Shown piece after piece: positions 30,262 to 40,350 of a stretch of DNA of 64,000 nt (positions are counted from its first letter, which is position 1; every line of letters starts with the position of its first letter). The notes under the pieces were generated by a model that saw nothing but the letters and a program-made list of their open reading frames with translations, did no database searches and had not been told where the DNA came from. The translations under genes were made by a program, and so were the position numbers. Origin of the DNA: Chaetoderma sp. LZ-2023a (Eukaryota; Mollusca; Caudofoveata; Chaetodermatida; Chaetodermatidae). The stretch is from NCBI GenBank assembly GCA_034401795.1, contig CM067369.1, positions 93,685,712 through 93,749,711 on the forward strand, in the 5' to 3' direction.

Positions 30262-33200
30262 GTAGTCTAATTTATTCAGCGCACACACAACACATGCACA
30301 CACGCGCACACACACACACACGCGTGCACACGCACGCACACACACACACACTAAGTTTACTGTTGTTTATTATCTGTCAGCAGATATGACAGGTCCATGT
30401 TCATCAATGTCATTTTTGGAAATATTTTTACTTTTTCATTCTGTCTATTTGTTTATGCTTAAGCCTGAGTAGTTAACCATTTCAAGGTAAAGCTGACCAA
30501 AAGTAACTCCTGCACTGGTCTTGAGGAATGTCCATTTGAAGAGCAAAAGAAGAGTAATTTTGAAAATTTACCGCTGAAATGACTGGCTCGAATATTAAAA
30601 AATAGTCTTCTTTTGGCCTACAAATGGACATTCCCGAAGCTTTTTTGATATTCTTCACAAAATTTTGCTGTTAAAGCGTTAATGAGTTAGATATCCAGAG
30701 TAAACATTTTCTCATTTTGTGATACCACATCAGAACTCATTATCTATCTCTATGCTACTGATTGATACTTGACCATTGTATTATATCCAGCCATTCAATG
30801 ACTCTAAGGTGAAGATCAATTCATGAACCATAGTTAACTATAGTTTACTATACCCTGATCCAATTTGAAAAAGTTAACTAACTAGTTACCTATAAGCGAC
30901 CAACAACCGGGGCTCGGTCGCAAATGGTTAATACAAAATTTGGTTAAAATCCAAAATTGCGGACAACCTTCGCTTGGCATGGGGATACGGTAGGCCAATT
31001 TGATCAATGGCCATCTTGGATTTTGTGCGACTTAAAAATTGCTTTAAAAATCTTCCGAAACCGCTTAGGGGATCGATCCAACCCTGATGAAATATGATCA
31101 TGGGCAGGAGCTCAACCAAGTTTGTTCAAGGGAACTTGATTTGCCAAATGGTTCTGCGGCCATCTTGGATGACTCCAGAACCATTAAACGGATTGGGCCG
31201 AAATTTGGCAGATATGATTAGGGCCGAAACTCCATTAAAATTTGTCCATTGAAAGTTGATACATAAATAACTATGGCCGTCGTGAATCAATCAAAATTTT
31301 GCGTGTTTGGTGGCCAAGTTTGATTTTCTGAAAGAATCATATAAAAGACTACTTATTAACAACTGGACGAATTTTAAATAAACCTTCACAGAAATCAGAT
31401 TGGAAAATTTTCAAGTTGTCATCTCGTTTTGTTCATTTGAGCCAGTAGCCAATAATTCCAGGTGAGCGATTACAGGCCCTTTGGGCCTCTTGTTTAGCTC
31501 GATGTGTGTGTGTGTCCAGCATAAACAATAGTTGCATGTTTTGTTATTTGTGGACAGATTGACACCAAAACCTGGTCAAAATATATATAATGGGGTTAAC
31601 TCGTACTGTCATACCAGATGATCAACAAGCATCTTGAGAGTTACCTCCCTTGTTTTCCTTTTAGAACCTATAGTAAAACAATCAGCTAATTTCTTGTATT
31701 ATTTTTAGTCATTTAGACCAAATATGTTGAAATCACTTTTGTAATTAAATACATGTCATGTCAAGCCAAGAGCTTAAAAGTGTGAGGCAGCTGAGCCTCG
31801 AAGCCCTTTGGCCTCCTGTTTAGGTACTGTTTCGGTCACTGGTACGCATGCACGAACACGCACGCACGCATGCACACACACACACTGCCCTCGAGCATAA
31901 ATATACACGTCTATCATAAATATCATTCAGAATAAAATACATTTTGATTTGCGTGATTCATGGTGTAGTCTAATATTACTTTTGCAGGCTCAGGTGTTTG
32001 GTCTGTGGGAGCATGTTGAAAAGAAACAGGCGATTGTGACAGAGCTGGAACAGAGCATAGCTTACATGCAGCATGCAAATATACTGGACGATCAGATTGA
32101 ATTACAGGTGAGGGCTCAGGTTTTTACATTTAAATTGAAACAGTTTGAATCCTTTAACCCTTTAATGTCTAAATTTTCTCAAGAAAATTAAGACATTTTG
32201 CTTAATAAATGTCCTTTTGAAGGCCAAGAGAAGACTATTTTTGAAAATTTACCACTGGAATGACTGGTTCGGTTATCGAGCCAGTCGTTCCAGTTTTAAA
32301 ATTTTCCAAAATATAGTTTTCTCTTGGCCTGCAAATGGACATTCATTAGGAGCACTGTTGAGGCCGATTTGACCTTAGTGAATGTCTCCAGTACAGCTGA
32401 CCTGATGGTAAAAAAAAGAAAAACCAGGAGGAAATATGTCAGGTAATACATAAATGTAATCAAACTTGTGTTCGACACTTTATTCCATCATGACCATGAG
32501 TCGGCTTGTAAATAGCTGATCATTTTAAGTTACATTTTCATCATTCATTCATTGTGTTGCGTACAAAGTTTTCAGCAGTCCTCTTCCCAAGATGTGCACA
32601 AGCTAATTGGAAAAGTTGAGTTTTGCAAGAGCTTGTAAAAACGTTTATCAGCAGATCTTGTAGAATTCAACTTTTGGAATAATTTCCTGTAAACTTTTCC
32701 AGATTTACCGTCAGCAATGCGTGAGATACTCCGAGGCCATCTAGTCACTAATTCCCAAAAATGTTGACAATATTCCATTTGTTATTGCCATTATAGATAC
32801 TGATCTGTTTTGGCTTACTTGGTCCAAATATTTTTCCAGACAGAATGTTTGATTTTAAAACTTAAAACTGATTTCTTACTTTAAGCATTATTTCTCGTAC
32901 CATAGTTGTTATTTCAGATTTTAAATGCATGGTCAATTTAGAATGTGTCTATTAGGTGGTCTTAGATGGCAGGTTTTACGACAGACCGATTAATGCCTTT
33001 ATGGGCCACTAGGCCCAAGGTGAGCATCACAGGCCATTGAACCTTTTTTTTATTTATTCCGTTTGTCTGCCTACTTTCAGCGGTCTGGTCTTGGCCCTAT
33101 CGTGAGTAGTCTGCCATCATTCCAGCATGATCATAGTCAGATGACGAAGGCCCTAGACACGACGAGACACTACATTACTACAAAAGGTATCCATGTACCA

Positions 33201-34300
33201 GCCGATGAGGATCACTACCAAGGTATGTATCCCAGGATGATTCATAATATAGAAAGCTACACTCAAACACTTTCTACATCCCGGAGAGTTAACTCATATT
33301 TCTTTATTATATGATAAGAAATGTTCTGTTGAATACTTTTGAATTAGTTTGATGCAATGGCTTCCAATTAATCGACCTTTTGACCCTCAAATTTGTTCAT
33401 TTCTCATAGCAAATGTCAGACGGTTAAAATTCGCTTACCACAATTTCAAAATAACCATACAGGAAAGCTGTTGAATGTTTTTAAACTAATGTGGCCGGTA
33501 GCTGGTAACAACAATTCCCAGACAAATTAGTTGAGAAATATTCAACAGAATGTAACTTACATCATAAGGAATTTGCAATATATATCCGATGTGTAAGTGT
33601 TAATCTGGATTGACTAGCTCAATAGGCTGGTAAGAATTTGGCCGTGAAAAATATGAACTTATTAACCCTTTAACACTCATATCAGCCAAAAAGGACTTCT
33701 GCAGTGGTCTTGAGAAATGTCCATTTGTAGACCAAGAAAAGGCTATTTATGAAGATTTACCACTGGAATGACTGGCTCGATAACCGAGCCAGTCATTCCA
33801 GTGGTAAATTTTCAAAAACAGTTCTCTTGGTCTGCAAATGGACATTTTCTATGAGAAAATTGAAATTTTCTTGAACAAATTCGAGGGATAAAGGGTTAAC
33901 TGGATGGTCATTTCCTTACAATAACCACCAATGTAAGCACATATATCAAATACAGCAGACAAGCAAATTTTACTCATGCCCCATTTCAACAAAAGTGTGA
34001 ATCTAGGGGAGTTGTATTGATTACAATGCTTTGATTTTATTTGTTTGTTTATTTTTGACGACAGATCAACTCACCGGCGCAGTGGAAGAGAGCATTCAGC
34101 TTCTAGGCCACCTCAGCCTCCTAACAAGGGCACAAACGCCAGGCGTTGTTGGATTCTCTGAATGCTTGGATGCGCTTGAGAGAAATGTTGCTAAAGAACA
34201 AGCACAGCTCCTACAATGTCAGGAATTACTCGCTGCAGCTCAGTCACTCGCTACGCACGAGGCGTCTTTAAAAATTGGCTCCCATTATATTTCTCAATGA
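30142..34300 (+). CDS. HAUS8: HAUS augmin-like complex subunit 8 homologue, last four coding exons (partial gene)
   Basis: Four exons at 30142-30261, 31988-32107, 33081-33222 and 34065-34300 join in frame (phases 0, 0, 1) to give about 205 residues ending in a stop. Every intron is GT...AG with pyrimidine-rich acceptors. The joined protein is helical and rich in Gln, Glu and Leu. It contains ILDDQIE followed by TKALDTTRHYITTKGIHV, matching the vertebrate HAUS8 segment with LDAQIE and ALDTTRH. HAUS8 is the microtubule-binding subunit of the eight-protein augmin complex, which recruits gamma-tubulin for branching nucleation in the spindle. The basic N-terminal part that binds microtubules is not found here and must lie on exons upstream. 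Recognition is from memory of the family, without a search. Confidence 0.83.
30280..30351. repeat. CA-rich microsatellite
   Basis: Imperfect (CA)n with CG interruptions, in HAUS8 intron a. Confidence 0.9.
30465..30690. mobile_element. Foldback MITE-A copy 1 (right centre deleted)
   Basis: GGAATGTCCATTTGAAGAGC...GACTGGCTCG and the inverse TTTTGGCCTACAAATGGACATT. The second half of the central palindrome is missing. Outer edges are GTTAACC-like. Confidence 0.7.
30890..31500. repeat. Dispersed repeat with GGCCCTTTGGGCCTC tail
   Basis: Contains the AACCGCTT / GGCCATCTTGGAT type phrases recurring at 39530-40030 and 47870-48220, and ends in GATTACAGGCCCTTTGGGCC. A related tail lies at 31785-31815. 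No coding potential. Confidence 0.5.
31988..32107 (+). CDS. HAUS8: HAUS8 exon b
   Basis: 40 codons (AQVFGLWEHVEKKQAIVTEL...ILDDQIELQ), acceptor ACTTTTGCAG, donor CAG/GTGAGG. The exon has the same length as exon a. Confidence 0.84.
32150..32400. mobile_element. Foldback MITE-A copy 2
   Basis: TTTAACCCTTTAA edge at 32155; arms meet around 32276 (GACTGGTTCGGTTATCGAGCCAGTC). It lies in HAUS8 intron b. Confidence 0.8.
33081..33222 (+). CDS. HAUS8: HAUS8 exon c
   Basis: 47 codons plus one base; carries the family hallmark TKALDTTRH...GIHV. Acceptor CTACTTTCAG, donor CAAG/GTATGT. The leftover G is completed by AT of the next exon to give Asp. Confidence 0.87.
33456..33552. repeat. MITE-B palindrome, diverged copy
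   Basis: TACAGGAAAGCTGTTGAATG...AACAACAATTC...AAATATTCAACAG: inverted arms of about 40 bp, in HAUS8 intron c. Confidence 0.65.
33661..33900. mobile_element. Foldback MITE-A copy 3, complete
   Basis: Runs from TTAACCCTTTAACAC to ATAAAGGGTTAAC. The arms (ACCACTGGAATGACTGGCTC) meet at GATAACC near 33783 and are almost perfectly complementary over about 65 bp. It lies in HAUS8 intron c. Confidence 0.85.
34065..34300 (+). CDS. HAUS8: HAUS8 terminal exon d
   Basis: 78 codons plus TGA (QLTGAVEESIQLLGHLSLLT...). Acceptor GACGACAG after a T-rich tract. A helical C-terminus, LLQCQELLAAAQSLATHEASL, closes the protein. Confidence 0.84.
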
Positions 34301-34404
34301 CATTCAGCTTAAATGATTAACTTATTACATTGACATTGGGGACGCTATTGCATGTTTTGTCTGTCTGTCAAGCATTAGATATATGAACCCTGTCATTGAC
34401 ACTA

Positions 34405-34410
34405 ATTAAA
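34405..34410 (+). terminator. Candidate HAUS8 poly(A) signal
   Basis: ATTAAA, the commonest variant signal, about 105 bp after the stop codon, followed by a GT/T-rich stretch. No other signal is evident nearby. Confidence 0.45.
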
Positions 34411-34599
34411 GCTCTGTCAATAATGTGGATTATTTACATTTTAAGTTTTTCGACCCGAGCAGCTTTGAACCAAGGCCATTCTGGAGAGACCCAGTTTGGG
34501 AGCTGAGTACTTTTCCACCAGACCACCATCCAAGGGACACACATATGTCTTTCTTTCATTAATGTCGGCGGGTGAATGGGCGGACACCGGAGTGGTTTC

Positions 34600-35115
34600 T
34601 GTATGATAACTCTTCTGCCGTTTATCGATTCACTTTGGAACTTAATGGGATGACTGGACTAGGTCTGAGGAAGAAACCTATCAAAATGGCGATAATCTGA
34701 AATCCCATATGGTTATCAGCCACTGGTGGCCATTTTGAAAATTTGTCTTGGGACGATAGCTCCATTTTTGGAAAATAACACCACTACCATTTATCGGATG
34801 ATGACTTTGTCTGTGGAAGAAACCTATTGAAATAGATAATGATGGCCACTAATCACTGTTGGCCATCTTCAAAATTGGTTTGTTGACGATAACTCTGCTA
34901 CCGTTTATTGGTTGTCTTTGAAAATTCAAAGCATGACTGGACTAGGTCTGCGGAAGAAACCTATTGAAATCAATGATGATCCTAAATACAATATGGCTGC
35001 CACCTACCGGTTGCCAGCTTTGAAAATTGATGTGTGAATGATAACTCTGCTACTATTTATTGCTTCCCTATGAAACGCCATACCGGACTCTGTCTGTGGA
35101 AGAAATCACAATCTT
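34600..35115. repeat. Degenerate tandem repeat, about 134-151 bp unit
   Basis: The phrase GATAACTCTGCTACCGTTTATTG recurs at about 34605, 34754, 34888 and 35039, with GGAAGAAACCTATTGAAAT placed at a constant offset. Four diverged units; no ORF. Confidence 0.75.
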
Positions 35116-35221
35116 CTGATATCTCATTCATTGGTTTGTCATCATGGCAGGGTATTATGCGCCATTTGCGGACAAACATAGTATGCCAGTTTCGTGGTAA
35201 CTATACATTGAAACTTGGGGT

Positions 35222-35246
35222 GGGGGGGGGGGGGGGGGGGGGGGGG
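35222..35246. repeat. 25-base G run
   Basis: Homopolymer directly beside the left arm of the Penelope-like fragment. Confidence 0.9.
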
Positions 35247-35857
35247 TAATAACAACATACACAGGTATCGGTTATTTTCTCCGATATCTGTGTTAAAGGG
35301 CCAGCCTTCACCCTGCCAAGTTGATACCAGTCGGCTCCATTATGTGGAGCTGGTGACTAAATCGGTGTATTACGAAAAACTGCACCATATTCAGTAATAT
35401 GGAGAAGACGCGTTTCTTCAACAGCCACCACACCGGGCTGTCATATAGATGTAAAATTATAGGCAATTGCGAAACACGCACCATTGTCTACCTCCTCAAC
35501 TGCAAATACTGCCACCAACAATATGTGGGCGAAACTCTCAGAACCTTCAAGACAATGATCCAAGAACATCTCAGATCCATCACAAACTTCAACAAGAAAG
35601 AAAGCTATGACACACCAGTATCCAGGCACTTTAACAAACAAGGCCACACCAGAGCACACATGAGCTACCACATCCTACAAGTGCTCTCAGACCCCTCCGA
35701 CCTGGAGTCAACCATCTGGCGAAGGGCGAATGAGTCACACTGGATCCACCAGCTCCACACAATGGAGCCGACTGGTATCAACTTGGCATGGTGAAGGCCC
35801 GTCCTTTAACACAGATATCGGAGAAAATAACCGATACCTGTGGACGTTGTTATTACC
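35245..35857 (+). mobile_element. Penelope-like element fragment between inverted arms
   Basis: About 110-bp arms at 35245-35354 and 35747-35857 are reverse complements (ACAGGTATCGGTTATTTTC..., GTTGATACCAGTCGGCTCCA). The right arm includes the end of the endonuclease ORF. Inverted partial terminal repeats around a 5'-truncated copy are a known arrangement in Penelope-like elements. No RT is present. Confidence 0.72.
35399..35794 (+). CDS. GIY-YIG endonuclease domain of a Penelope-like element (truncated)
   Basis: 131 codons open from an ATG. The centre reads IVYLLNCKYCHQQYVGET, a GIY-YIG-type core with the paired cysteines typical of Penelope-like endonucleases. Then come an Arg/His helix (EHLRSI), the PVSRHFNKQGH motif, and WIHQLHTMEPTGIN, the usual C-terminal signature. 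In a complete element this domain follows the RT and nicks DNA for priming. The ORF is intact but is only the C-terminal piece of a polyprotein, so its initiator ATG may be fortuitous. Confidence 0.75.
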   Translation: MEKTRFFNSHHTGLSYRCKIIGNCETRTIVYLLNCKYCHQQYVGETLRTFKTMIQEHLRSITNFNKKESYDTPVSRHFNKQGHTRAHMSYHILQVLSDPSDLESTIWRRANESHWIHQLHTMEPTGINLAW

Positions 35858-36020
35858 CTCTCAAACCCTTGACGGGTCAACACCTATTCTACCCCCTTTC
35901 ATCAAAGACTCTGAGTCTTTAATCCTTCCTTGACCACTTATGACGTCAACTGATGATGTACGACCCTTTCATAACTAGGTGACGTCATAAACATCCCAGC
36001 AACACATACATCAGTCCACA

Positions 36021-36846
36021 ATGGAGCGCCATACATGTACGACGTGCGGAAAAAACTACGCCGACACAGGCAGTTTACGACATCACAAGAAAACTCATAC
36101 AGGCGAGACAAACTGGCACTGTATCTCCTATGGGGATAACTTCAAATTCTCCAGACTTGAATACATGAAAAAACATCTGAAAAGAGCCCACGGTAAGAGC
36201 GACAGCTCTATCACATCCCTGCTGGTCTCCTTCGAGATCGGCCATGGGGGAGTAAGAACTGTCAGCCCTGGGCCCCCATTCAAGCAGACCAGGATGAAAA
36301 CCAAATATCCGGGACCAGTCAAGGCAGACAACCCAGTCAACCCCGCTCCAGTTGAAGTCCCGCTTCCAGAAAACATACAAAGGCAACTACATCCTTATGT
36401 CAGCAGGTATGTAATCCCAAAAGTACAGGGAAATATAGATGCGGGGCTGAACAGGAGCCTAGCAATCCTACTAGAAGCGGCTGGTCCCTCAACGGCAACA
36501 GAAACAATGGAAGTGATGGGGGAGATTCTGTCCCCACCCATAGGGACCCCCCTCTTCCACATACAGCTCCGGCTCCGTAGAACTCCCACCACCACCAGAG
36601 TTTGTGCTACCATCATCGAGAAGGCAGATTTTCACGGATTTCGAGATTATCAGAGACGAGAAACCAGCACTCGTGGAAAAGACAGTCCGCATTCAGAAGC
36701 AGGAAGAGCACCTGCAGGGACTGGATGCAGCCCTCCATCGGGAAATTTCTAACATAATCCAGAATTCTGGTGTGAAGGGCAGCCTGTGTCATCCATATGA
36801 TGTCAACTGCCATCTGTGTTATATTATCCTAAAAAAAATGTGTAGC
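36021..36846 (+). pseudogene. C2H2-finger ORF of unknown role, probable frameshift
   Basis: An ATG opens MERHTCTTCGKNYADTGSLR, then a complete C2H2 finger (CX2C-X12-HX3H) with a TGE linker. A second finger follows in which the second Cys is replaced (CISYGDNF...HLKRAH). A Pro-rich linker and a PLPENIQRQLHPYVSRY block come next. The frame ends at 36752. A second frame from about 36604 (FTDFEIIRDEKPALVEKT, helical, to a stop at 36846) looks like the natural continuation, so a shift near 36570-36610 is likely. It lies just after the Penelope-like fragment and may be an ORF of a mobile element. No host identity is recognised. Confidence 0.5.
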
Positions 36847-37440
36847 TAAGAACTTGGAAACAAACATCTGCAAGAAAGCCATAACACATATGGACTTACA
36901 CTGTGTTCATGATACCCTTGACCCCGAGGTCAAGAGACATTATTCCTCACAATTTTAACTGAATTGCACCTCTGCGTAATGAACTGTTTGCCAAATGACT
37001 ATCTTAACAGTACACAGCATTGCTTAAAAACTAAACTATGAGCATCTAACAAACAAAGAAAAAGGATTTTAAAACAATACCGCAAGCGTTCATGCAATCA
37101 CCCACACACACACGCCGCACATACACAGCAAACACAAAAGCTGACAAACAACGGATGGGGGACGCATAAATCCCCACCTAGGCCCACACAATCGCATGAG
37201 GCCACTATTTTCCTCTGATGAGGTCAACATTTTGAACGGAATGCTTGAAGTCTGAATCACAGCTAAACCAACAGAGACACACGAGATGTCTCAGTGTTAG
37301 ATCACATCTTTGAATGGTCACCCCAGATAGGCACCACCGCCTACACACCCCAGAAAAATATCTGGACAAAATGCCAAAACCAAACAGGCATAAAAAACCT
37401 CCCAAAAAAATCCCTATATAAAAAACTCACAAAAAATAAC
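36847..37440. other. Non-coding stretch after the C2H2 ORF
   Basis: No gene recognised. It holds an ACACACACGC-type simple stretch near 37100 and A-rich runs. Confidence 0.35.
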
Positions 37441-37660
37441 ACCAGGCCGCCAAGCCGCCACAAAAAAATGCCAGGCCGTCAAGACCGCCAACACCACCAA
37501 ATACATGACCGCCAGGCCACCATGTACTACCCACCCATAAGGCTGCCACGCCTCCACGCATGCGCATCAACCCACAGCCGCCAAAAACAACTGGTGGCCC
37601 CCAGGAAGAGTATATAAGGAGCCCCCTCAGACCCCATAGGCCATGCAGACTTTACTTGAA
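37441..37660 (+). promoter_or_regulatory. TATA-type promoter-like region with GCC-rich motifs
   Basis: Several GGCCGCCA / GACCGCCA / GGCTGCCA motifs (37445-37560) precede TATATAAGG at 37611-37619. No ORF of note follows, so it may be an orphan promoter of a truncated element. Confidence 0.35.
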
Positions 37661-37736
37661 TTCACACCATTGTGAACAAGCGTTGGGATATCTTAAAAGA
37701 CTCAAGAGTGTTTGAGATGTTGTTATTAATCTCACA

Positions 37737-38240
37737 CATTGAAACTTATTTAACCGGGGGATGTTGCTGCTGCCAGTGAAATTAGTTTCAAAATATTCAG
37801 CAGAATGTCTATTCAACTGCAAATCCATCAAAGACATAGAAGTCATACACTTGACAGACTTTTGAGCTTCACGACGGACTTCTAATATGTCATTGTGATT
37901 GTGAAGTCAGCCTATGTGGCATAAATCATCTTTCCAGAGTATCCATTGATGATCTGACGTCATAATCGGCTAAGCGGCATGTAGGCTGATGTCATAATCA
38001 TTACGTCATAAATGATTCTATATTGGCCCGTCTTTAACTCTTAATAGTCGGACACGTACAAATTGTATGGAGACTACAGGGACAGCAACAGCACCCAGTC
38101 AAATTAGTTTCAAAATATTCAACAGCTTACCTGTGTAGTTTTCTGGAAATTGTAGTCAGGAAGTTCAGAGATCAATCGATCCGAGCACGAGCGAGGTGAG
38201 GGTGGAGCTTAGATAAAGATGGGTGGGGCATAGCTAAAAA
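37737..38240 (-). mobile_element. MITE-B copies in inverse orientation with CRE-like sites
   Basis: TAGTTTCAAAATATTCA arms at about 37785 and 38105, ACGTCATAA sites at about 37960-38010, and the GGTGGAGCTTAG...GGGGCATAGCTAA edge at about 38205-38235. These are the reverse of the parts in 55795-56150. Confidence 0.6.
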
Positions 38241-38449
38241 TGGAAAGGTTCATTGATTATGACATGATATACTTGAGTGACAGATAGATAGGATCCCTTT
38301 GTTATTCAGCATCTTCAATAAGAACATGTAGAGAGATTTAATATCAGATAAATTACAGGCCTGATTTATGTAACTGTGTCATTAGAATTAACCCTTTAAT
38401 CCATTACAGTGATGTCAAAATTTTATATTCAAATTAAATTAAAAGATGA

Positions 38450-38545
38450 ACTGGTGCTCATTTTGCAACAAATTTGATGGAAGATGTTGCTGTTGTAGAC
38501 AGCAACGTCTTTCAACCAAATTGTTGAAAAATTTACACCAGCTTT
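38450..38545. repeat. Hairpin with about 45-bp arms
   Basis: AACTGGTG...AAGATGTTGCTGTTG and CAGCAACGTCTTTC...TACACCAGC are imperfectly complementary around a short TAGA loop near 38497. Confidence 0.7.
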
Positions 38546-38766
38546 TTTGTTTAATGTATATATCTATGATTACTGTATTCTGTGGCTGTAGTAGTAGAAA
38601 CGTTTTACAGCTGCAATCAGTCCTTCTTCGCCTTTGACGACCGTGCTGTGTCTTGTCCTCAGCCCAAATCTTTCGCTTCCTGAGCTCCATTCTTGATCTG
38701 AGTGTACCGACTCCTGGTTTCTTGTTGTTGATGCAGTAAAAGATAGAATATTGACATCAGAGTCGT

Positions 38767-39000
38767 AATGGTTAACACGCACCTGGCCAAAAATGGCTTC
38801 TACCGTGGGCTTGAGAAATCTCAATTTGAAGACAACGCAATGAATTAATTTTAAAATCTTACCATTGGAATGACTGGCTCGATAACCAAACCATTCATTT
38901 CTGTGGTAAATTTTCAAAAATAATCTCTGTCTGAAAATGGATGTTTTTATGGGAAAATCTCAATTTTCTCGAACAAATTTGAAGGTTAAAGAGTTAAACT
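38767..39000. mobile_element. Foldback MITE-A copy 4, decayed
   Basis: GGTTAACACGCACC edge, GGAATGACTGGCTCGATAACC centre near 38880, and TTAAAGAGTTAAAC edge. The right arm has several substitutions. Confidence 0.75.
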
Positions 39001-39062
39001 GGTCTTAGCCAGTTACAATATTGAAAATCTCATATTTTAATGGAGCCTTGAAACTAATATAA

Positions 39063-39082
39063 GTCTGTCTGTCTGTCTGTCT
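39063..39082. repeat. (GTCT)5 microsatellite
   Basis: Five tandem GTCT units. Confidence 0.9.
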
Positions 39083-39529
39083 TCCAGGGAGTGATATTTT
39101 TTAGTGCCGCCTATGTCACATCTATAGTGTGTTAGTCTTGCTTTTGTCTTGCCGACGAAGCAATAGTGAGACATAAGTAGTGTCAATGTTTAATTTTCTG
39201 TCAATATTAGGGTTTGCATTTAGCAAATCTCTGAGCTTTATAATTCAGGTTAGGCTTATCGGAACTGGTCAGCCGGATTTTACTTGATTGTTATAAAGCC
39301 ATGGAAGCACCTCTTGTGTCAACAGTGTGTCAAAGTGCTAAAAATGTAATTATATTAGTTGAGTTGATACAAGATGGGGGAAGCTTGTATATTTTGTAAA
39401 TAAATTTATAATTAATTTTATCGATCGTATGGTTTTTTGTTGAATTATGTAAATCCAGCTGTAAATAAGAAACCCATGTAAGCTAAGATCCAGAATGTCC
39501 AGCATTTGTTAGCTCACCTAGCCAAAATA

Positions 39530-40030
39530 GTTACGTGAGTTTATGCCATGGCACCCGTCTGTCCATTGTTCCTCTGTCAACTTGTGCTCTCCTAAACCGC
39601 TTGGCCCATTTTATCCAAATTTTGCCTGAAGCATCCCATGGTAGTATGCTCTAGATCTTATATTCAGAATTTTAATTGGTCTATTTTGAAAATGTACCAG
39701 AAACTGTCAAAATGCATCTCCTCCATAACCACTTGATGGATTTCAATCAAATTTGTCTAGAAGGACCATTTTCTGGCAGGCTCCAGAACATCTATAAAGA
39801 ATTTTGATAGTTCAATTTTTTGTGCGAAACCTTAAATTTTATGAAAGATTTACTGGAAAGTGTGAAAATGCATCGTCTCCTTAACCGCTTGATGGATTTC
39901 AACCAAATTTCCCTGAAAAACTTCTATGGTGCTTAACTCAATAACCTCTAGTCGCAATCTTTATTGGTCAATCTTTTGGGCGAAAATCATAGATTTTTAG
40001 AAAAAATTTAATTGAAATTGTTAAAATACA
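39530..40030. repeat. Degenerate dispersed repeat, about 170-bp unit
   Basis: AACCGCTTGATGGATTTCAA-type phrases recur at about 39595, 39727 and 39886, each followed by an AATTTTAATTGGTC-like phrase. Similar sequence is at 47870-48220. Confidence 0.65.
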
Positions 40031-40102
40031 TCACAAATACACTGCCATAAATGGTGCACCACCAAAATAAACTTACCACCGCCCAAAAAATAGCGCACCG
40101 CC

Positions 40103-40250
40103 ATTCTACTTCAAATAATACTTACCAGATGTACTATTATGATAATATCTATTATCTAGTCTAGCTCAAAATAAACAATTAAAAACTCCGCACTCTCCTG
40201 GTCCTGCCCATACTGTGTCCGCAAATTACCATACTTGAAAGTCGCGTTTT
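40103..40250 (+). repeat. Left inverted terminal repeat of copy B
   Basis: Inverted partner at about 46341-46474 (GTATGGGCAGG, TAATTGTTTATTTTGAGCTAG). An internal segment present in E2b is lost after TACCATA near 40230. Confidence 0.85.
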
Positions 40251-40317
40251 TGTCAGCTCAATTTAAGTCAGATTTTTGCGTTCCAAGTGTGTAGTTAGAG
40301 TTTCTAATGGTGTCTTC

Positions 40318-40350
40318 ATGGAAGGAAAAGGAAAATCCTCACAGGGGCAG
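40318..40350 (+). CDS. Probable first coding exon of copy B gag
   Basis: ATG plus ten codons (MEGKGKSSQGQ) followed by GTTGTATC. Same length, frame and boundary as 11263-11295. The inferred intron is 40351-40878. Confidence 0.45.

Noticed and set aside
38570-38917. A 115-codon minus-strand frame
   Set aside because: It runs into MITE-A copy 4, has no flanking splice signals that I can support and no recognised domain.
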